A stretch of DNA of 64,000 nucleotides from positions 20,001-84,000 of the forward strand of contig CAUYUJ010018321.1 in assembly GCA_963575745.1 (NCBI GenBank), read 5' to 3'. The stretch is from Prorocentrum cordatum (taxonomy: Eukaryota > Sar > Dinophyceae > Prorocentrales > Prorocentraceae). The first letter of the stretch is position 1. Each line of letters opens with the position of its first letter. Shown one piece after another: positions 32,770 through 44,590 of this stretch. A program made the translations under genes and the position numbers. The notes beneath the pieces were generated by a model. The model saw only the letters and a program-made list of their open reading frames with translations. It was not told the origin of the DNA and did no database searches.

Positions 32770-35700
32770 CGACGACGACGCCGAACACCGTTCAAGGGGA
32801 TCCGACTGGGCAGCTGGAACCTCAATCGGGCGGGGTCGGCCAATTTCAAGGGGAATGAGATTCTGAGGAGCCTTTCAATGCGAGATTGCATCTGGGGTGT
32901 TCAGGAATGCCATAATCTTTTTGGAGGCAAATTCGATGCATATATCAGACGGTGTGGTCTATCATATCGCGTGAGTTGTGACGGTAAGTGTGGGTTATTA
33001 GTTAACAAAGAGTGGAGTACATGTGCGCGTGAATCAATATGTCAATATGAACGGTTCTGTGTGGTGGTCTTTGGTAGTGGAAGTGCCCCTGTGATAGTTG
33101 CCTCTGCGTATCTTCCCGACCCCGGCGTCGAGGACGCCGTAGATGTGCAGTGCGGGGTGTTGGACACGCTCGAGTCAGTCGTTCTCACTCTGCGCAGCCG
33201 TTGGAAGGGGGCGACTGTCTCTGTGCTGCTCGATGCCAACGTCGAGCTACCCCCATCAACTCAGCTGCAGTGCTCACGCACTGGGACTGCCTATGAGGCG
33301 GCGGGAAGTGCTACCAAGGAGGAGAGGAGGACTTGCGAGGAGGGAGGTGCACAGCGGGAGAGGAGGGACGTACGACAACAGTTGCGCGAGCGTGTTCTCT
33401 GCTTTCTAGGGCGCCTGGGGATGAAGGCTGCCAATTCGTTCTTGCCACGACGACTACACACATGGGAGAGTTACGGAATATCTCGGTGGGGGACGTGTAA
33501 GAAGGTTCTTGATTACATTTTTGTTCCCAGGACGTGGGTGATCGATAAGATGACGGTTGAAGCGATCATGAGTAATGGGGGGAAGACAAATCGTAGTCGT
33601 CTCAGCGACCATGGCCTGCTTCAGGGGACTTTTAGTGATGCAGGCGCTGAGCTGGTCAAACGTAGAATCCCGACGGCAGCTCGTGAAAAGAGTTTGGTGG
33701 GTTAGAAGACGGTGAATTGGGGGGGCCTCAATATGGCACGAAAGGAAATCGATCGGGTCTTAGGAGATGCCAATACTACTTGTTCTCCAGGGGACCTTGT
33801 GTCGACCACTATTCGGGCCTGTACTGAGCAGGAGGAAATCAAATTCACGACTGCCACCACGGGACGGGGACTACCGCCAATTAGGCCTGCAGGGCTCACG
33901 GCCTGCCAGGAGATTTTGCGACGGAAGCCTTTGCCTGCGTCAGTGGACGTACCCAGCTTGCGCAGACGTGCCAACGGACTTCGGAGGGAGTATCGTGCGG
34001 CGTTGGCCGCGTGGACCTCTCCTGCCTCCAGGCGCAAATAGCGTTATGGTATCAAGCACCTCATTGTGCAGGGACGGATATCGGAGGACAGGGAGGAGTG
34101 GGTGGAGGAGATCAGAGCACATACCAGACAGAGATTTTTTCGGCGGAGTTCAGAGGATGGGACATGGAGATGTTGGAGGAGTTGAGGAGGGATGCACAAC
34201 ATAACCTATGTGACGGGTACTGCACTGAGGGACTGACAATGGCGGTGGTATGCCAGGCACGGTCACGTCTCAAGTCCAGGCGTGCCACTGGTCCCGACGG
34301 GCTGCCTTGTGAAATACTCAAGGCATTGCCGTGGGCGACTTTGCGGGGCGTAGCTCGGATGTTTGATGAGATATTTCGCTTGACACGGCAGTATCCGCTT
34401 GACTGGAGGCAGATTTTGATCGCCTTCATGCCCAAGCTGCCGAGCTTGACATCACTGACAGATGCACGGTACCTCTGTCTGCAAAACAGTCTCAGCCGTT
34501 GGTATTCTGCTTGTGTGGTGATCCTGGTCGAACAATTTGTGTCTCGGGCTGGCCTCATGGGACCCCTGGGCATCTACGGCTTCCAGGAGGGACGTAGGAC
34601 GGTGGAAATTGTGGGGGCCCTCAAGGCTCTGGCTCAACATGGGGACATCTGGGGAAAGGATCAGACGGTCCATATCGCTAACGCCGATATCAAACAAGCG
34701 TTCGACCATTGCAGCCTTCAAAACGCCAAGCGAGCTATGTGCCATGCCAATATTCCTGCCGATCTCCAGTATGCTTTGCTTTCACCGCTGGTTTGCACTA
34801 CGGGGTCGTTCGTTGTCGAGGGTATGGCCATTCACGACATCAACTGGGACGTCTGTATACGGACGGGCGGCCCTGTTCTCTTCTCTTTAACCTTATCATA
34901 TGTGCCATGTGGGGACCTATATTTCGGGATTGGGACAGTAGAGGAGTGGGGTATGTGCTGGAGGGCGTCTGTGGTGAGTATGAGCGACGGACAATAGTGA
35001 ACCACTTTGTGTGGGCGGACAACTGCTACCTTGTCTCTGCCTCCTCAACTGTGTTGGCTCAGATGATGCACGATCTAACCCTACCACTACATGACTGGGG
35101 GATGAGGTGGAAGGATAGCAGCCTGTTGTACATGACATGTGGGGGAAATGCGAGAGTGGACGGTGACGGACATATACTTGCCAGCGAGGATTTGTGTATA
35201 CCTGCGTGCTCGAGATATCAGGACTTTAGACTTCGACGTGTGTGCAGAATGAAAGTATTGGGTCATGAGATTTTCTCCACCTACCTAATGCCCGCTCATC
35301 CTGATGTGGGATATCGCATCAAGGAGGCTCGTGCTTGTTTCATTGGACAGTCGGATTTCTTTCGTAACAGAGCGGTAGCTGTTCGTGATAAGTTTTGTCG
35401 TTATCAAGACAAGGTGCAGAGTATGGCGTTGTGTTGTCTAGAGACGTGTACTGCTGATACTTCCTCGCTACACATGCTCAATGCCTTCGAGGGATGGTGT
35501 TTGTGCCGTATGTTTCGACGGCCGAGGAGGGAGGAGGAGACTATGGCGGACTGGAACCGACGACGGTACCACGAGGCCAGAGAGCAATTTCGATCTTATG
35601 GATTTGCGAGTTTGGTGCAGCGATTTCTCAGTATGGTGTGGAACTCCGCTAAGGATGCTGCAGATTTCATTTCTATATTGTGTACTGTTTCTCATGAGGA

Positions 35701-36736
35701 AATATCTTCGACGCAACGTACGTGGCGAGATCACCACATGACTACGGTTGCATACGGTCCACTGTGGGACAGGCTCAGGACGGATGCGTCTGAGTGCCTG
35801 CGGGGTATGTTTCACTTCCAGGAGGCTCCGCAGCTAAAAAGGAGACATGTTAGCTCAGGTCGAGCTATTGGCCAGAGATGCTGGCTATTTTCTTTCTGCG
35901 AATTCTACGGACTCAAATGGTGGGAGTCCTTTGTGCCGACAGATGCTGCGTATGTTCAGTTTTGCGAACATATGTGTACACGGACGATGCTGAGTTATTT
36001 TCAGAACAGAAAAGGGTACGGTACAACAGGTGGGGCCCTGCAGGAGGTACATACTATCACACAAAACGACCTACACACTTATGGGGCCCAAGAGGGCACT
36101 GCGGCTTTCAACGACAAACTGGCCAAACGTATTGCGTTACAAAATATGAAGGAGGTTGAGTACGACCTCGACTCATTTGGGATCCCTGTGTACATTTCTG
36201 GGGACAGTCTTCTGGTGGTGTCTTGGCTGCAGGGTGTTTGGAGGGTGCTTAATCGTACTTATCAGGATAGGATCAACAGAATGATAAACCAACTTGACAA
36301 CATGTGTCAGAGGTTTGGAATTAGGCCTGCCTGTCATGGGAGGGAAATTGTCGACCACACATATAGGGAATGGAACACGCGTGCAGATGTACTCACTCAT
36401 ACGGCCCGTGTCGGGCCACCAGTGATTCGAGATAGGATAGGGCTTTACGCCCCTCAGTTACAACAGGTGTTTCGCGTTTGTGCCATCAGAGCTGGATTCG
36501 ATGGTGGTGTCTCTTGCGACGGCGTGGGAGTCGGGTGCTGGATAGATGTTGGACGGGTATCGAGGCTCTCAAGGCAGCCACTCAGCCATGAGATTATTTG
36601 GACGGAGGTGTATAGTGCGGCACTCTCGATTGATCCAACTTCAACAGTGACTGATGCCGAGATCTCGGCCGTTGAGCATGCGATTATAATCTTGCCGCGG
36701 GTTGTACAAGCGTATTTCGGACAGGATATGATGTGA
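32770..36736 (+). pseudogene. Family A ORF2 of copy A4: endonuclease, RT, permuted RNase H (multiple lesions)
   Basis: The frame follows directly after the ORF1 TGA with no ATG before SWNLNRAG. Endonuclease motifs WNLN, QEC, SAYLPD, LLDANVEL, VLDYIFVP and SDHGLL are present. Lesions: TAG at 33703-33705 where A2 has a Tyr codon; TAG at 34039-34041; a frameshift at a T6 run near 34132; and a 4-nt deletion near 34874 that removes the Glu-Gly-Pro of the RT GGPEGP motif. The final frame runs to 36736 with WADN (Asn codon 35021-35023) and the permuted RNase H motifs GDSLLVV, NTRADVLTH, FDGG and DAEISA. This copy cannot make a full protein as written. Confidence 0.85.
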
Positions 36737-36931
36737 TTTTGATTGTGCTCACTCACGCCAGGCCTTTGTTTGTCGTGTGTGTGTGCTTGACCTCTCATCC
36801 TCCTAATAAGAGTTGGCTTTCGCTTCTGATCGTTTGGATCGGTGAGGCTCCCGCCTACTCCCGATGCGCCCGCTCCTTGCTTCCGACTAGGTTGGAAAGC
36901 CTGCACAGTCGACCGCAAAGTCCGCAAAAAA

Positions 36932-39900
36932 GAAAGGTTGACGGTTTACCGCCGGCGCCCAGTTGGCAAGACAAATCTCGACCGACCTTTTGCTGACTTT
37001 TGGTCGGGTGAAAATTTTGTTCTCGAAATTTGAACATTCGTTAGAGCTCTAGTATTTTTTCCCGTGATATTCGATCTTATTCCCGCTCGCCGTCTTGATC
37101 TCAGATCGATCGGGTAGATATTACTGCCAAAAAGCAGGCAGGCGGGATCGGCCGTTTCGGGTCATCTTGACACGCGGTGGCGGTTTTCTGAACATAACTC
37201 GAGCTATAGGAGAGCATAGAGCTGGTAAGCACAGCTAATCGATTCAGAATGATTAGGCGCGTTCGCCTGTTGCAACCAGAGGTTTGAAGTCGGTCTGCAA
37301 GCCGAGCTAGGTCCGCAAACCTACTTAACTCGAGTTATGTGACAGCTACAGAGCTAATACTTACAGAAACCAATTCAGAATATCAGTCGCGTTGTCTGTT
37401 GAATCGAGAGCTCTGAACTCGGTCTGCTGCCCGATCTAGAATCGCGAAACTATTTGTATTGTTCGAGTGATCTTGAGAGGTGTTGTCGGTTTTCTGTACT
37501 AAACTCAGGCTGTAGGCGGGCTACAGGGCTGGTAACCTCAGGAATCGATTCGGAGACATCAGGCGCGTCCGTCTGTCGAAGCCAGAGCTCGGAACTCGGT
37601 CTGCTGCCCGAACTAGGTCCGCGAAACTATTCGTATTGTTCGAGTCATCCTGAGAGGTGCTGTCGGTTTTCTGCACTTAACTCGGGCTGTAGGGGGCTGC
37701 AGGGCTGGTAATCACAGGAATCGATTCGGAGACATCAGACGCGCCCCAATATTGCATTCAGAGGTCTGAACTCGGTCTGATACTCGAGCTAGGTTTCCCG
37801 AACTATTCGTATTCTTCGAGTCATCTTGAGAGGTGCTGTCGATTTACGCACGTGACTCGGGCTGTAGGAGAGCTGCAGAGCTCGTATAGAAGACAATCCA
37901 ACATCAGGGGCGTTTGGCTGTTGCATCGACAGGTCTGAAATCGCTTGGACTGAAAAACTATTCGTTCTCTGCATTTTTCGAAATTATATATTCTCAGGAA
38001 GCTCTACGAGTCTCCCGGCGGTAAGGGAGGTTGACGGTTTACCGCCGGCGCCCAGTTGGAGAGCTAGTTGGCAAGAAAAATCTCGACGGACCTAACTCGT
38101 AGAGCTTCGCTTAGCAAGTTGTTGCTGGAAGCTTAAGAGTAATTCCGGGGCGCTGGAGAGCTAGTTGGCAAGAAAAATCTCGACGGGCCTTTTGGTGACT
38201 TTTGGTCGGTTGAAAATTTTGTTCTCGAAATTCAACCATTCGTTAGAGCTTTAGTATTTTTTCCCGTGATATTCGATCTTTTTCCCGCTCGCCATCTTGA
38301 TCTCAGCTCGATCGGGTACATTTTACTGCCAAAAAGCACTGCGGCGGGATCGGCTGTTTCGAGTCATCTTGATTCGCGCTGTCGGTATATTGGACTTTTC
38401 TCGAGCTTTAGGACAGCTACAGAGCTGGTAAGCACACCTTATCGATTCAGAATGATCAGGCGCGTTCGGCTGTTCCAACCAGAGGTCTGAACTCGGTCTG
38501 CTAGCCGAGCTAGGTCCGCAAACCTATTTGTATTATTCGAGTCATCTTGACAGGCGCTCTCGGTTTTCTGTACTTAACTCGAGCTATAGGACAGCTAAAG
38601 GGCTGATACTTACAGAAACCGATTCAGAATCATCAGTCGCGTTTGTCTGTTGAATCCAGAGCTCTGAACTCGGTCTGCTGCGCGAGCCAGAATCGCGAAA
38701 CTGTTCGTATTGTTCGAGTCATCTTGAGAGGTGCTGTCGGTTTTCTGCACTTAACTCGGGCTGTAGGGGGGCTACAGTGCTGGTGGTGACAGCAATCGAT
38801 TTGGAGACATCAGGCGCGTCCGCCTGTGGAATCCAGAGCTCGGAACTCGGTCTGCTGCCCGAACTCAGTCCGCGAAACTGTTCGTATTGTTCGAGTCATC
38901 CTGAAATATGCTGTCGGCTTTCTGCACTTAACTCGGGCTGTAGGGGGGCTGCAGGGCGGGTAATCACAGGAATCGATTCGGAGACATCAGACGCGTCCGG
39001 CTGTCGCATTCAGAGGTCTGAACTCGGTCTGATACTCGAGCTGGGTTTGCCAAACTTTTCGTTTTGTTCGAGTCATCTTGAGAGGTGCTGTCGATTGACG
39101 CACGTAACTCGGGCTGTAGGAGAGCTACAGAGCTCGTACAGAAGACAATCCAGGAGCATCGGGGGGCGTTTGGCTGTTGCATCGAAAGGTTTGAAATTGC
39201 TTGGGCTGAAAAACTGTTCGTTCTCTGCAATTTTTTTCGACATTATATATTGTCAGGAAGCTCTACGAGTCCCCCGGCGGTAAGAAAGGTTGACGGTTTA
39301 CCGCCGGCGCCCAGTTTTGGTGACTTTTGGTCGGTTGAAAATTTTGTTCTCGAAATTCAACCATTCGTTAGAGCTCTAGTATTTTTCCCGTGATATTCGA
39401 TCTTATTCCCGCTCGCCATCTTGATCTCAGCTCGATCGGGTACCTTGTACTGCCAAAAAGCACCGCGGCGGGATCGGCTGTTTCGGGTCATCTTGACACG
39501 CGGTGGCGGTTTTCTGAACATAACTCAAGCTATAGAAGAGCCACAGAGCTGGTAAGCAGACCTTATCGATTCAGAATGATCAGACGCGTTCGCCTGTTGC
39601 ATCCAAAGGTCTGAACTCGGTCTACTCGCCGAGCTAGGTCCCCAAACCTATTCGTATTATTCGAGTCATCTTGACAGGCGCTCTGGTTTTTTTGTATTTA
39701 ACTCGAGCTATATGACAGCCACAGAGCTGATACTTACAGGAACCGATTCAGCATATCAGTCGCGTTGTCTGTTGAATCGAGAGCTCTGAACTCGGTCTGC
39801 TGCCCGATCTAGAATCGCGAAACTATTTGTACTGTTCGAGTGATCTTGAGAGGTGTTGTCGGTTTTCTGTACTAAACTCAGGCTGTAGGCGGGCTACAGG

Positions 39901-42900
39901 GCTGGTAACCTCAGGAATCGATTCGGAGACATCATGCACGTCCGTCTGTCGAATCCAGAGCTCGGAACTCGGTCTGCTGCCCGAAATAGATCCGCGAAAC
40001 TATTCGTAATGTTGGAGTCATCCTGAGAGGTGCTGTCGGTTTTCTGCACCTAACTCGGGCGGTAGGGTGGCTGCAGGGCTGGTAATCACAGGAATCGATT
40101 CGGAGACATCAGAGGCGTCCCACTATTGCATTCAGAGGTCTGAACTCGGTCTGATACTCGAGCTAGGTTTGCCGAACTATTCGTATTGTTCGAGTCATCT
40201 TGAGAGGTGCTGTCGATTTCCGCACGAAACTCGGGCTGTAGGAGAGCTACAGAGCTCGTATAGAAGACAATCCAACATCAGGAGCGTTCGGCTGTTGCAT
40301 CGAAAGGTCTGAAATCGCTTGGGCTGAAAAACTATTCGTTCTCTGCACATTTTGCCGACATTATATATTGTCAGGAAGCTCTACGAGTCCCCCGGCGGTA
40401 AGAAAGGTTGACGGTTTACCGCCGGCGCCCAGTTCGGACGCACTGGCGGGCTAGTTGGCTCGAAAAATCTCGACGGAACTTTTGGTGACTTTTGCTCAGT
40501 TGAAAATTATGTTCTCAAACTTTGAACACTCGTTAGAGCTCTAGTATTTTTTCCCGTGATCTATGATCTTAGTGCGACTCGCCATCTTGATGTCAGCTCG
40601 ATCGGGTGAATATTACTATCGAAAAGCACTGTGGCGGGATCGGGTGGCGAGTGCTATGTTGGTAGGTGCTGTCGGTTTTCTCAACTTAACTCGAGCTATA
40701 GGCAAGCTACAGAGATGGCAAGCACAGCTTTCGGATTCAGAATGATGATGCGCGTCTACATGTGGCGGGAGAATGTTCAGCGCTGGATATGTAAGAAGTT
40801 ATGATCGAAAAACCGCTTTGCATAAGTACTACACTTGATTGTGTGATTTGGTTTTCTCAACTCAACCCGAGCTGTAGGGCAGCTACAGAGCTCTTAGGCA
40901 CAGCAGACGACTCATAATCATCATGCGCGTCTGTTCATTGCGCCAGAGCTCTCGAAGTGAGCTAGAATTCGAGAATCGATTGAACAACTAATTCACTATG
41001 AGTCGGAATGTTGGTAGGTGCTCTCGGTTTTTTCAACTTAACTCGAGCTGTAGGCAAGCTGCAGAGCTCTCAGGCACAGCAGGCGGCTCAGAATGATCAT
41101 GCGCGTCTGCTCATTGCGCGCGAGCTTCCAATATGAGCTAGAATTCGAGAAACCATTCAAAAAATATTCACTATGAGTCGGAATGTTGTCAGGAAGCTCT
41201 ACGAGTCCCCCGGTGGTAAGGAAGGTTGACGGTTTACCGCCGGCGCCCAGTTCCGGGGCGCTGGAGAGCTAGTTGGCAAGAAACATCTCGACGGACCTTT
41301 TGGTGACTTTTGGTCGGTTGAAAATTTTGTTCTCGAAATTCAACCATTCGTTAGAGCTCTAGTATTTTTCCCGTGATATTCGATCTTATTCCCGCTCGCC
41401 TTTTTGATCTCAGCTCGATCGGGTACCTTTTACTTCCAAAAAGCACTGCGGCGGGATCGGCCGTTTCGAGTCATCTTGATACGCGCTGCCAGTATATTGG
41501 CCTTAACTCGAGATACAGGGCAGCTATGCAGCTGGTAAGCACACCTCATCGATTCAGAATGATCAGGGGCGTTCGTCTGTTGCATCTAGAGGTCTGAACT
41601 CGGTCTGCTAGCCGAGCTAGGGCCGCAAACCTATTCGTACTATTCGAGTCTTCTTGGCAGGGGCTGTTTTCTGTACTAAACTCGACCTCTAGGACAGCTC
41701 TAAAGCTGATACTTACAGAAACCGATTCAGAATCGTCAGTCGCATTTGTCTGTTGAATGTAGAGCTCTGAACTCGGTCTGCTGCCCGATCTAGAATCGCG
41801 AAACGTTGTATTGTAAGTCATCTTGAGAGGTGCCTTCGGATTTCTGCATTTAACTCGGGCTGTAGGGGGGCTACAGGGCTGGTGGTCACAGGAATCGATT
41901 CGAAGACTTCAGGCGCGTCCGCCTGTCGAATCCAGAGCTCGGAACTCGGTCTGCTGCCCGAAATAGATCCGCGAAGCTATTCGTATTGTTCGAGTTATGA
42001 GGTGCTCTCGGTTTTCTGCACTTAGCTCGGATTGTAGTGGGGCTGCAGGGCTGGTAATGACAGGAATCGATTCGGAGACATCAGACGCGTCCGCCTGTCG
42101 CATTCAGAGGTTTGAACTCGGTCTAATACTCGAGCTCGGTTTGCCAAACTATTCGTTTTGTTCGAGTCATCTTGAGAAGTGCTGTCGATCTACGCACGTA
42201 ATTCGGGCTGCAGGAGAGCTACAGAGCTCGTGACGAAGACAATCGAGAAGCATCGGGGGCGTTCGGCTGTTGTATCGAGAGGTCTGAAATCGCTTGGGCT
42301 GAAAAACTGTTCGTTCTCTGCACTTTTTTCGACATTATATATTGTCAGGAAGCTCTACGAGTCCCCCGGCGGTAAGAAAGGTTGACGGTTCACCGCCGGC
42401 GCCCAGTAATTCCGGCGCGCTGGAGAGCTAGTTGGCAAGAAAAATCTCGACGGACCTTTTGGTGACTTTTGGTCGGTTGAAAATTTTGTTCTCGAATTCC
42501 TCAATTCGTTTGAGCTCTAGTATTTTTTCCCGTGATATTCGATCTTATTCCCGCTCGCCATCTTGATCTCAGCTCGATCTGGTACCTTTTACTGCCAAAA
42601 AGCACACTGGCGGGATCGGCCGTTTCGAGTCATCTTGATACGCGTTGTCGGTTTTTTGTGCTGAACTCGAGCTGTAGGGCAGCTACAGAGCTGGTAAGCA
42701 CACCTTATCGATTCAGAATGATCAGGCGCGTTCGTCTGTTGCATCCAGAGGTCTGAACTCGGTTTGATAGCCGAGCTAGGTCCGCAAACCTATTCGTATT
42801 ATTCGAGTCATCGTGACAGACGCTCTCGGTTCTCTGTACTTAACTCAAGCTATATAACAGCTAAAGAGCTGATACTTACAGAAACCGATCCAGAATCATC

Positions 42901-44030
42901 AGTCGCGTTCGTTTGTTGAATGCATAGCTCTCAACTCGGTCTGCTGCCTGATTTAACATCGGGGAACTATTCGTATTGTTCGAGTCAGCTTGAGAGGTGC
43001 TGTCGGGCTTCTGTACTTAACTCGGGCTGTAGGGGAGGCTACAGGGTTGGTAGCTACAGGAATCGATTCAGAGACATCAGGCGCCTGCCTGTCGAATGCA
43101 GAGCTCGGAACTCGGTCTGCTGCCCGAGCTAGGTATGCGAAACTGTTCGAGTCATCCTGAGAGATGCTGTCGGTTTTCTGCACTCAACTCGGGCTGTAGA
43201 GGGGCTGCAGCGCTAGTAATCACATGCATCGATTCGGAGACATCAGACGCGTCCGCCTGTCGCATTCAGAGGTCTGAAATCGGTCTGATACTCGAGCTAG
43301 GTTTGCCAAACTATTTGTTTTGTTCGAGTCATCTTGAGAGGTGCTGTCGATTTACGCACGTTACTCGGGCTGTAGGAGGGCAACGGAGCTCGCACAGAGA
43401 CGATCTAGAAGCATCGGGGGCGTTTGGCTGTTGCATCGAGAGGTCTGAAATCGATTGGGCTGAAAAATATTCGTTCTCTAAAATTTGTTTCCGACATTAT
43501 ATATTGTCAGGAAGCTCTACGAGTCCCCCGGCGGTAAGAAAGGTTGACGGTTTACCGCCGGCGCCCAGTACTTCGTAGAGCTCTTCGGCATCGATAAGCT
43601 AGAGGAATTCTGGCGCGGGGTGCAGCTAGTTGGCCAACCCGGCCCGGGCGGACAATGTGGCGACCTGGGGTCCGTTTTTCGAAGATGGCAAGAGATTTCG
43701 AAATTCGTTTTGCAAATTCGAATTTTTATTCTATGCAGTGAATCATGGCGCTTTCGATGGTGCAATCCTTAGGGTCCTAGCTGCAATATTTCGATCAAAA
43801 GTCTACGGAAAATAACATTTTTTTTATTTTTGAAGCTGATATTGAGAAGCGTTTCTGCTGTTATCTCGGAGCAGAAAAAACAGAAAAACGTGATTTTTCG
43901 ATTTGTGATTTCTCGCTCCAGAAGCTTCCTTCATGTGTTCCGACGATCGCCGTGCAAGAAAAGAGCTCTACGAGGTTCCCGGCGGAAAGCAGGTTGACGG
44001 TTTACCGCCGCTTCCCAGTCTGCGCGACCT
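36932..44030. repeat. Repeat tract T6: longest macrosatellite array (about six units)
   Basis: No gene is seen. Units begin at hairpins near 36932 (right half behind A4), 38014, 39271, 40391, 41210, 42364 and 43526, giving spacings of about 0.8-1.26 kb. The 40391-41210 unit is shorter and contains variant subunits with CTATGAGTCGGAATGTT. After 43526 comes a Q module, then a diverged ending with a last hairpin-like core at 43976-44018. Spacing between successive GAGTCATCTTGA boxes is typically 174-180 bp. Confidence 0.85.
38355..39250. repeat. Representative block of five ~175-180-bp subunits
   Basis: GAGTCATC boxes at about 38355, 38535, 38715, 38895 and 39069 mark the period. Each subunit contains a CAGGCG…CGCCTG mini-hairpin and a CTCGGTCTGCTnnCCGAG hairpin. 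Many contain a sequence resembling a pol III A box (TAGCCGAGCTAGG) about 33 nt before a B-box-like TTCGAGTC. Homologous blocks occur in all tracts T1-T6. Confidence 0.7.
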
Positions 44031-44590
44031 GGGGCGAGAAGCCAGGGTAAGCGCCGCGCGGCCCGGGGAGCGAGACCGCTGAGTAAGGCGTTATAGCGCC
44101 TGACCTGAGCAGGTCGTTAAACCGTTCGAGAGTGGCCAAGGAGGGAGGGGAAGAGAGAAGGCAGAAAAGAGGCAAGAAACAGCAGAGAGGAAAAGAAATA
44201 AGAAAACAGGAGGAGCGAAAAAAAGAGAAGAGAAGCGAGCGAAGAGAAAGAGAAGAGGACACAAGAGAACGGGGGGGGGGAAGGCGAAAGGAAGGGCGGC
44301 GGCGGGGACGACGAGAACGACGAACGCCCGCGCCGCCGGCTCACGCACCTGAAGGCCCTGCGTAGTTAGTAACAGTTAGCGGAACTTCCAATTGTTATTA
44401 ACGGAGTTATAACTAGTTAGGTTTGGACAGTTTGAAGCTGTTTTTTTAATGTTTATGTTATGTTTTTGCATCTCATGTAGTTGGAAATTGGGGCATCATG
44501 ATTGGGCGCTTCGTCGATTTGGATCTGCTCAGGGGCCTTCAGATGTTTTTATCGTCCTGGGGCAAACGCGACGGTCCGCAGCGCATCATG
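44031..44590. other. Transition region: small hairpins and purine-rich tract, no gene seen
   Basis: After the last repeat core come two compact hairpins (GGCGTTATAGCGCC at about 44088 and GACCTGAGCAGGTC at about 44101), then an almost pure purine stretch (44135-44310) with a G10 run, then AT-richer DNA. It marks the switch from the repeat landscape to the GC-rich transposase region. I could not define a transposon end here. Confidence 0.5.

Larger units (their letters stand above)
31178..36931 (+). mobile_element. Family A non-LTR retrotransposon, copy A4 (full length, inactivated)
   Basis: About 5.75 kb. The 5' end starts GGCTCAAG (31178-31185) followed by decayed octamers GGCTCCAG, GCTCCAGG and GGCTCAGG. 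The 3' end is an A6 run (36926-36931) followed at once by GAAAGGTTGACGGTTTACCG of the hairpin. The 3' half is almost identical to A1. Both ORFs carry several frameshifts and nonsense codons, so this copy is a pseudogene even though its 3' half is young-looking. Confidence 0.9.

Noticed and set aside
44088-44118. tRNA or small structured RNA (GGCGTTATAGCGCC, GACCTGAGCAGGTC)
   Set aside because: Two small hairpins only; no acceptor stem, anticodon arm or TψC loop could be assembled.
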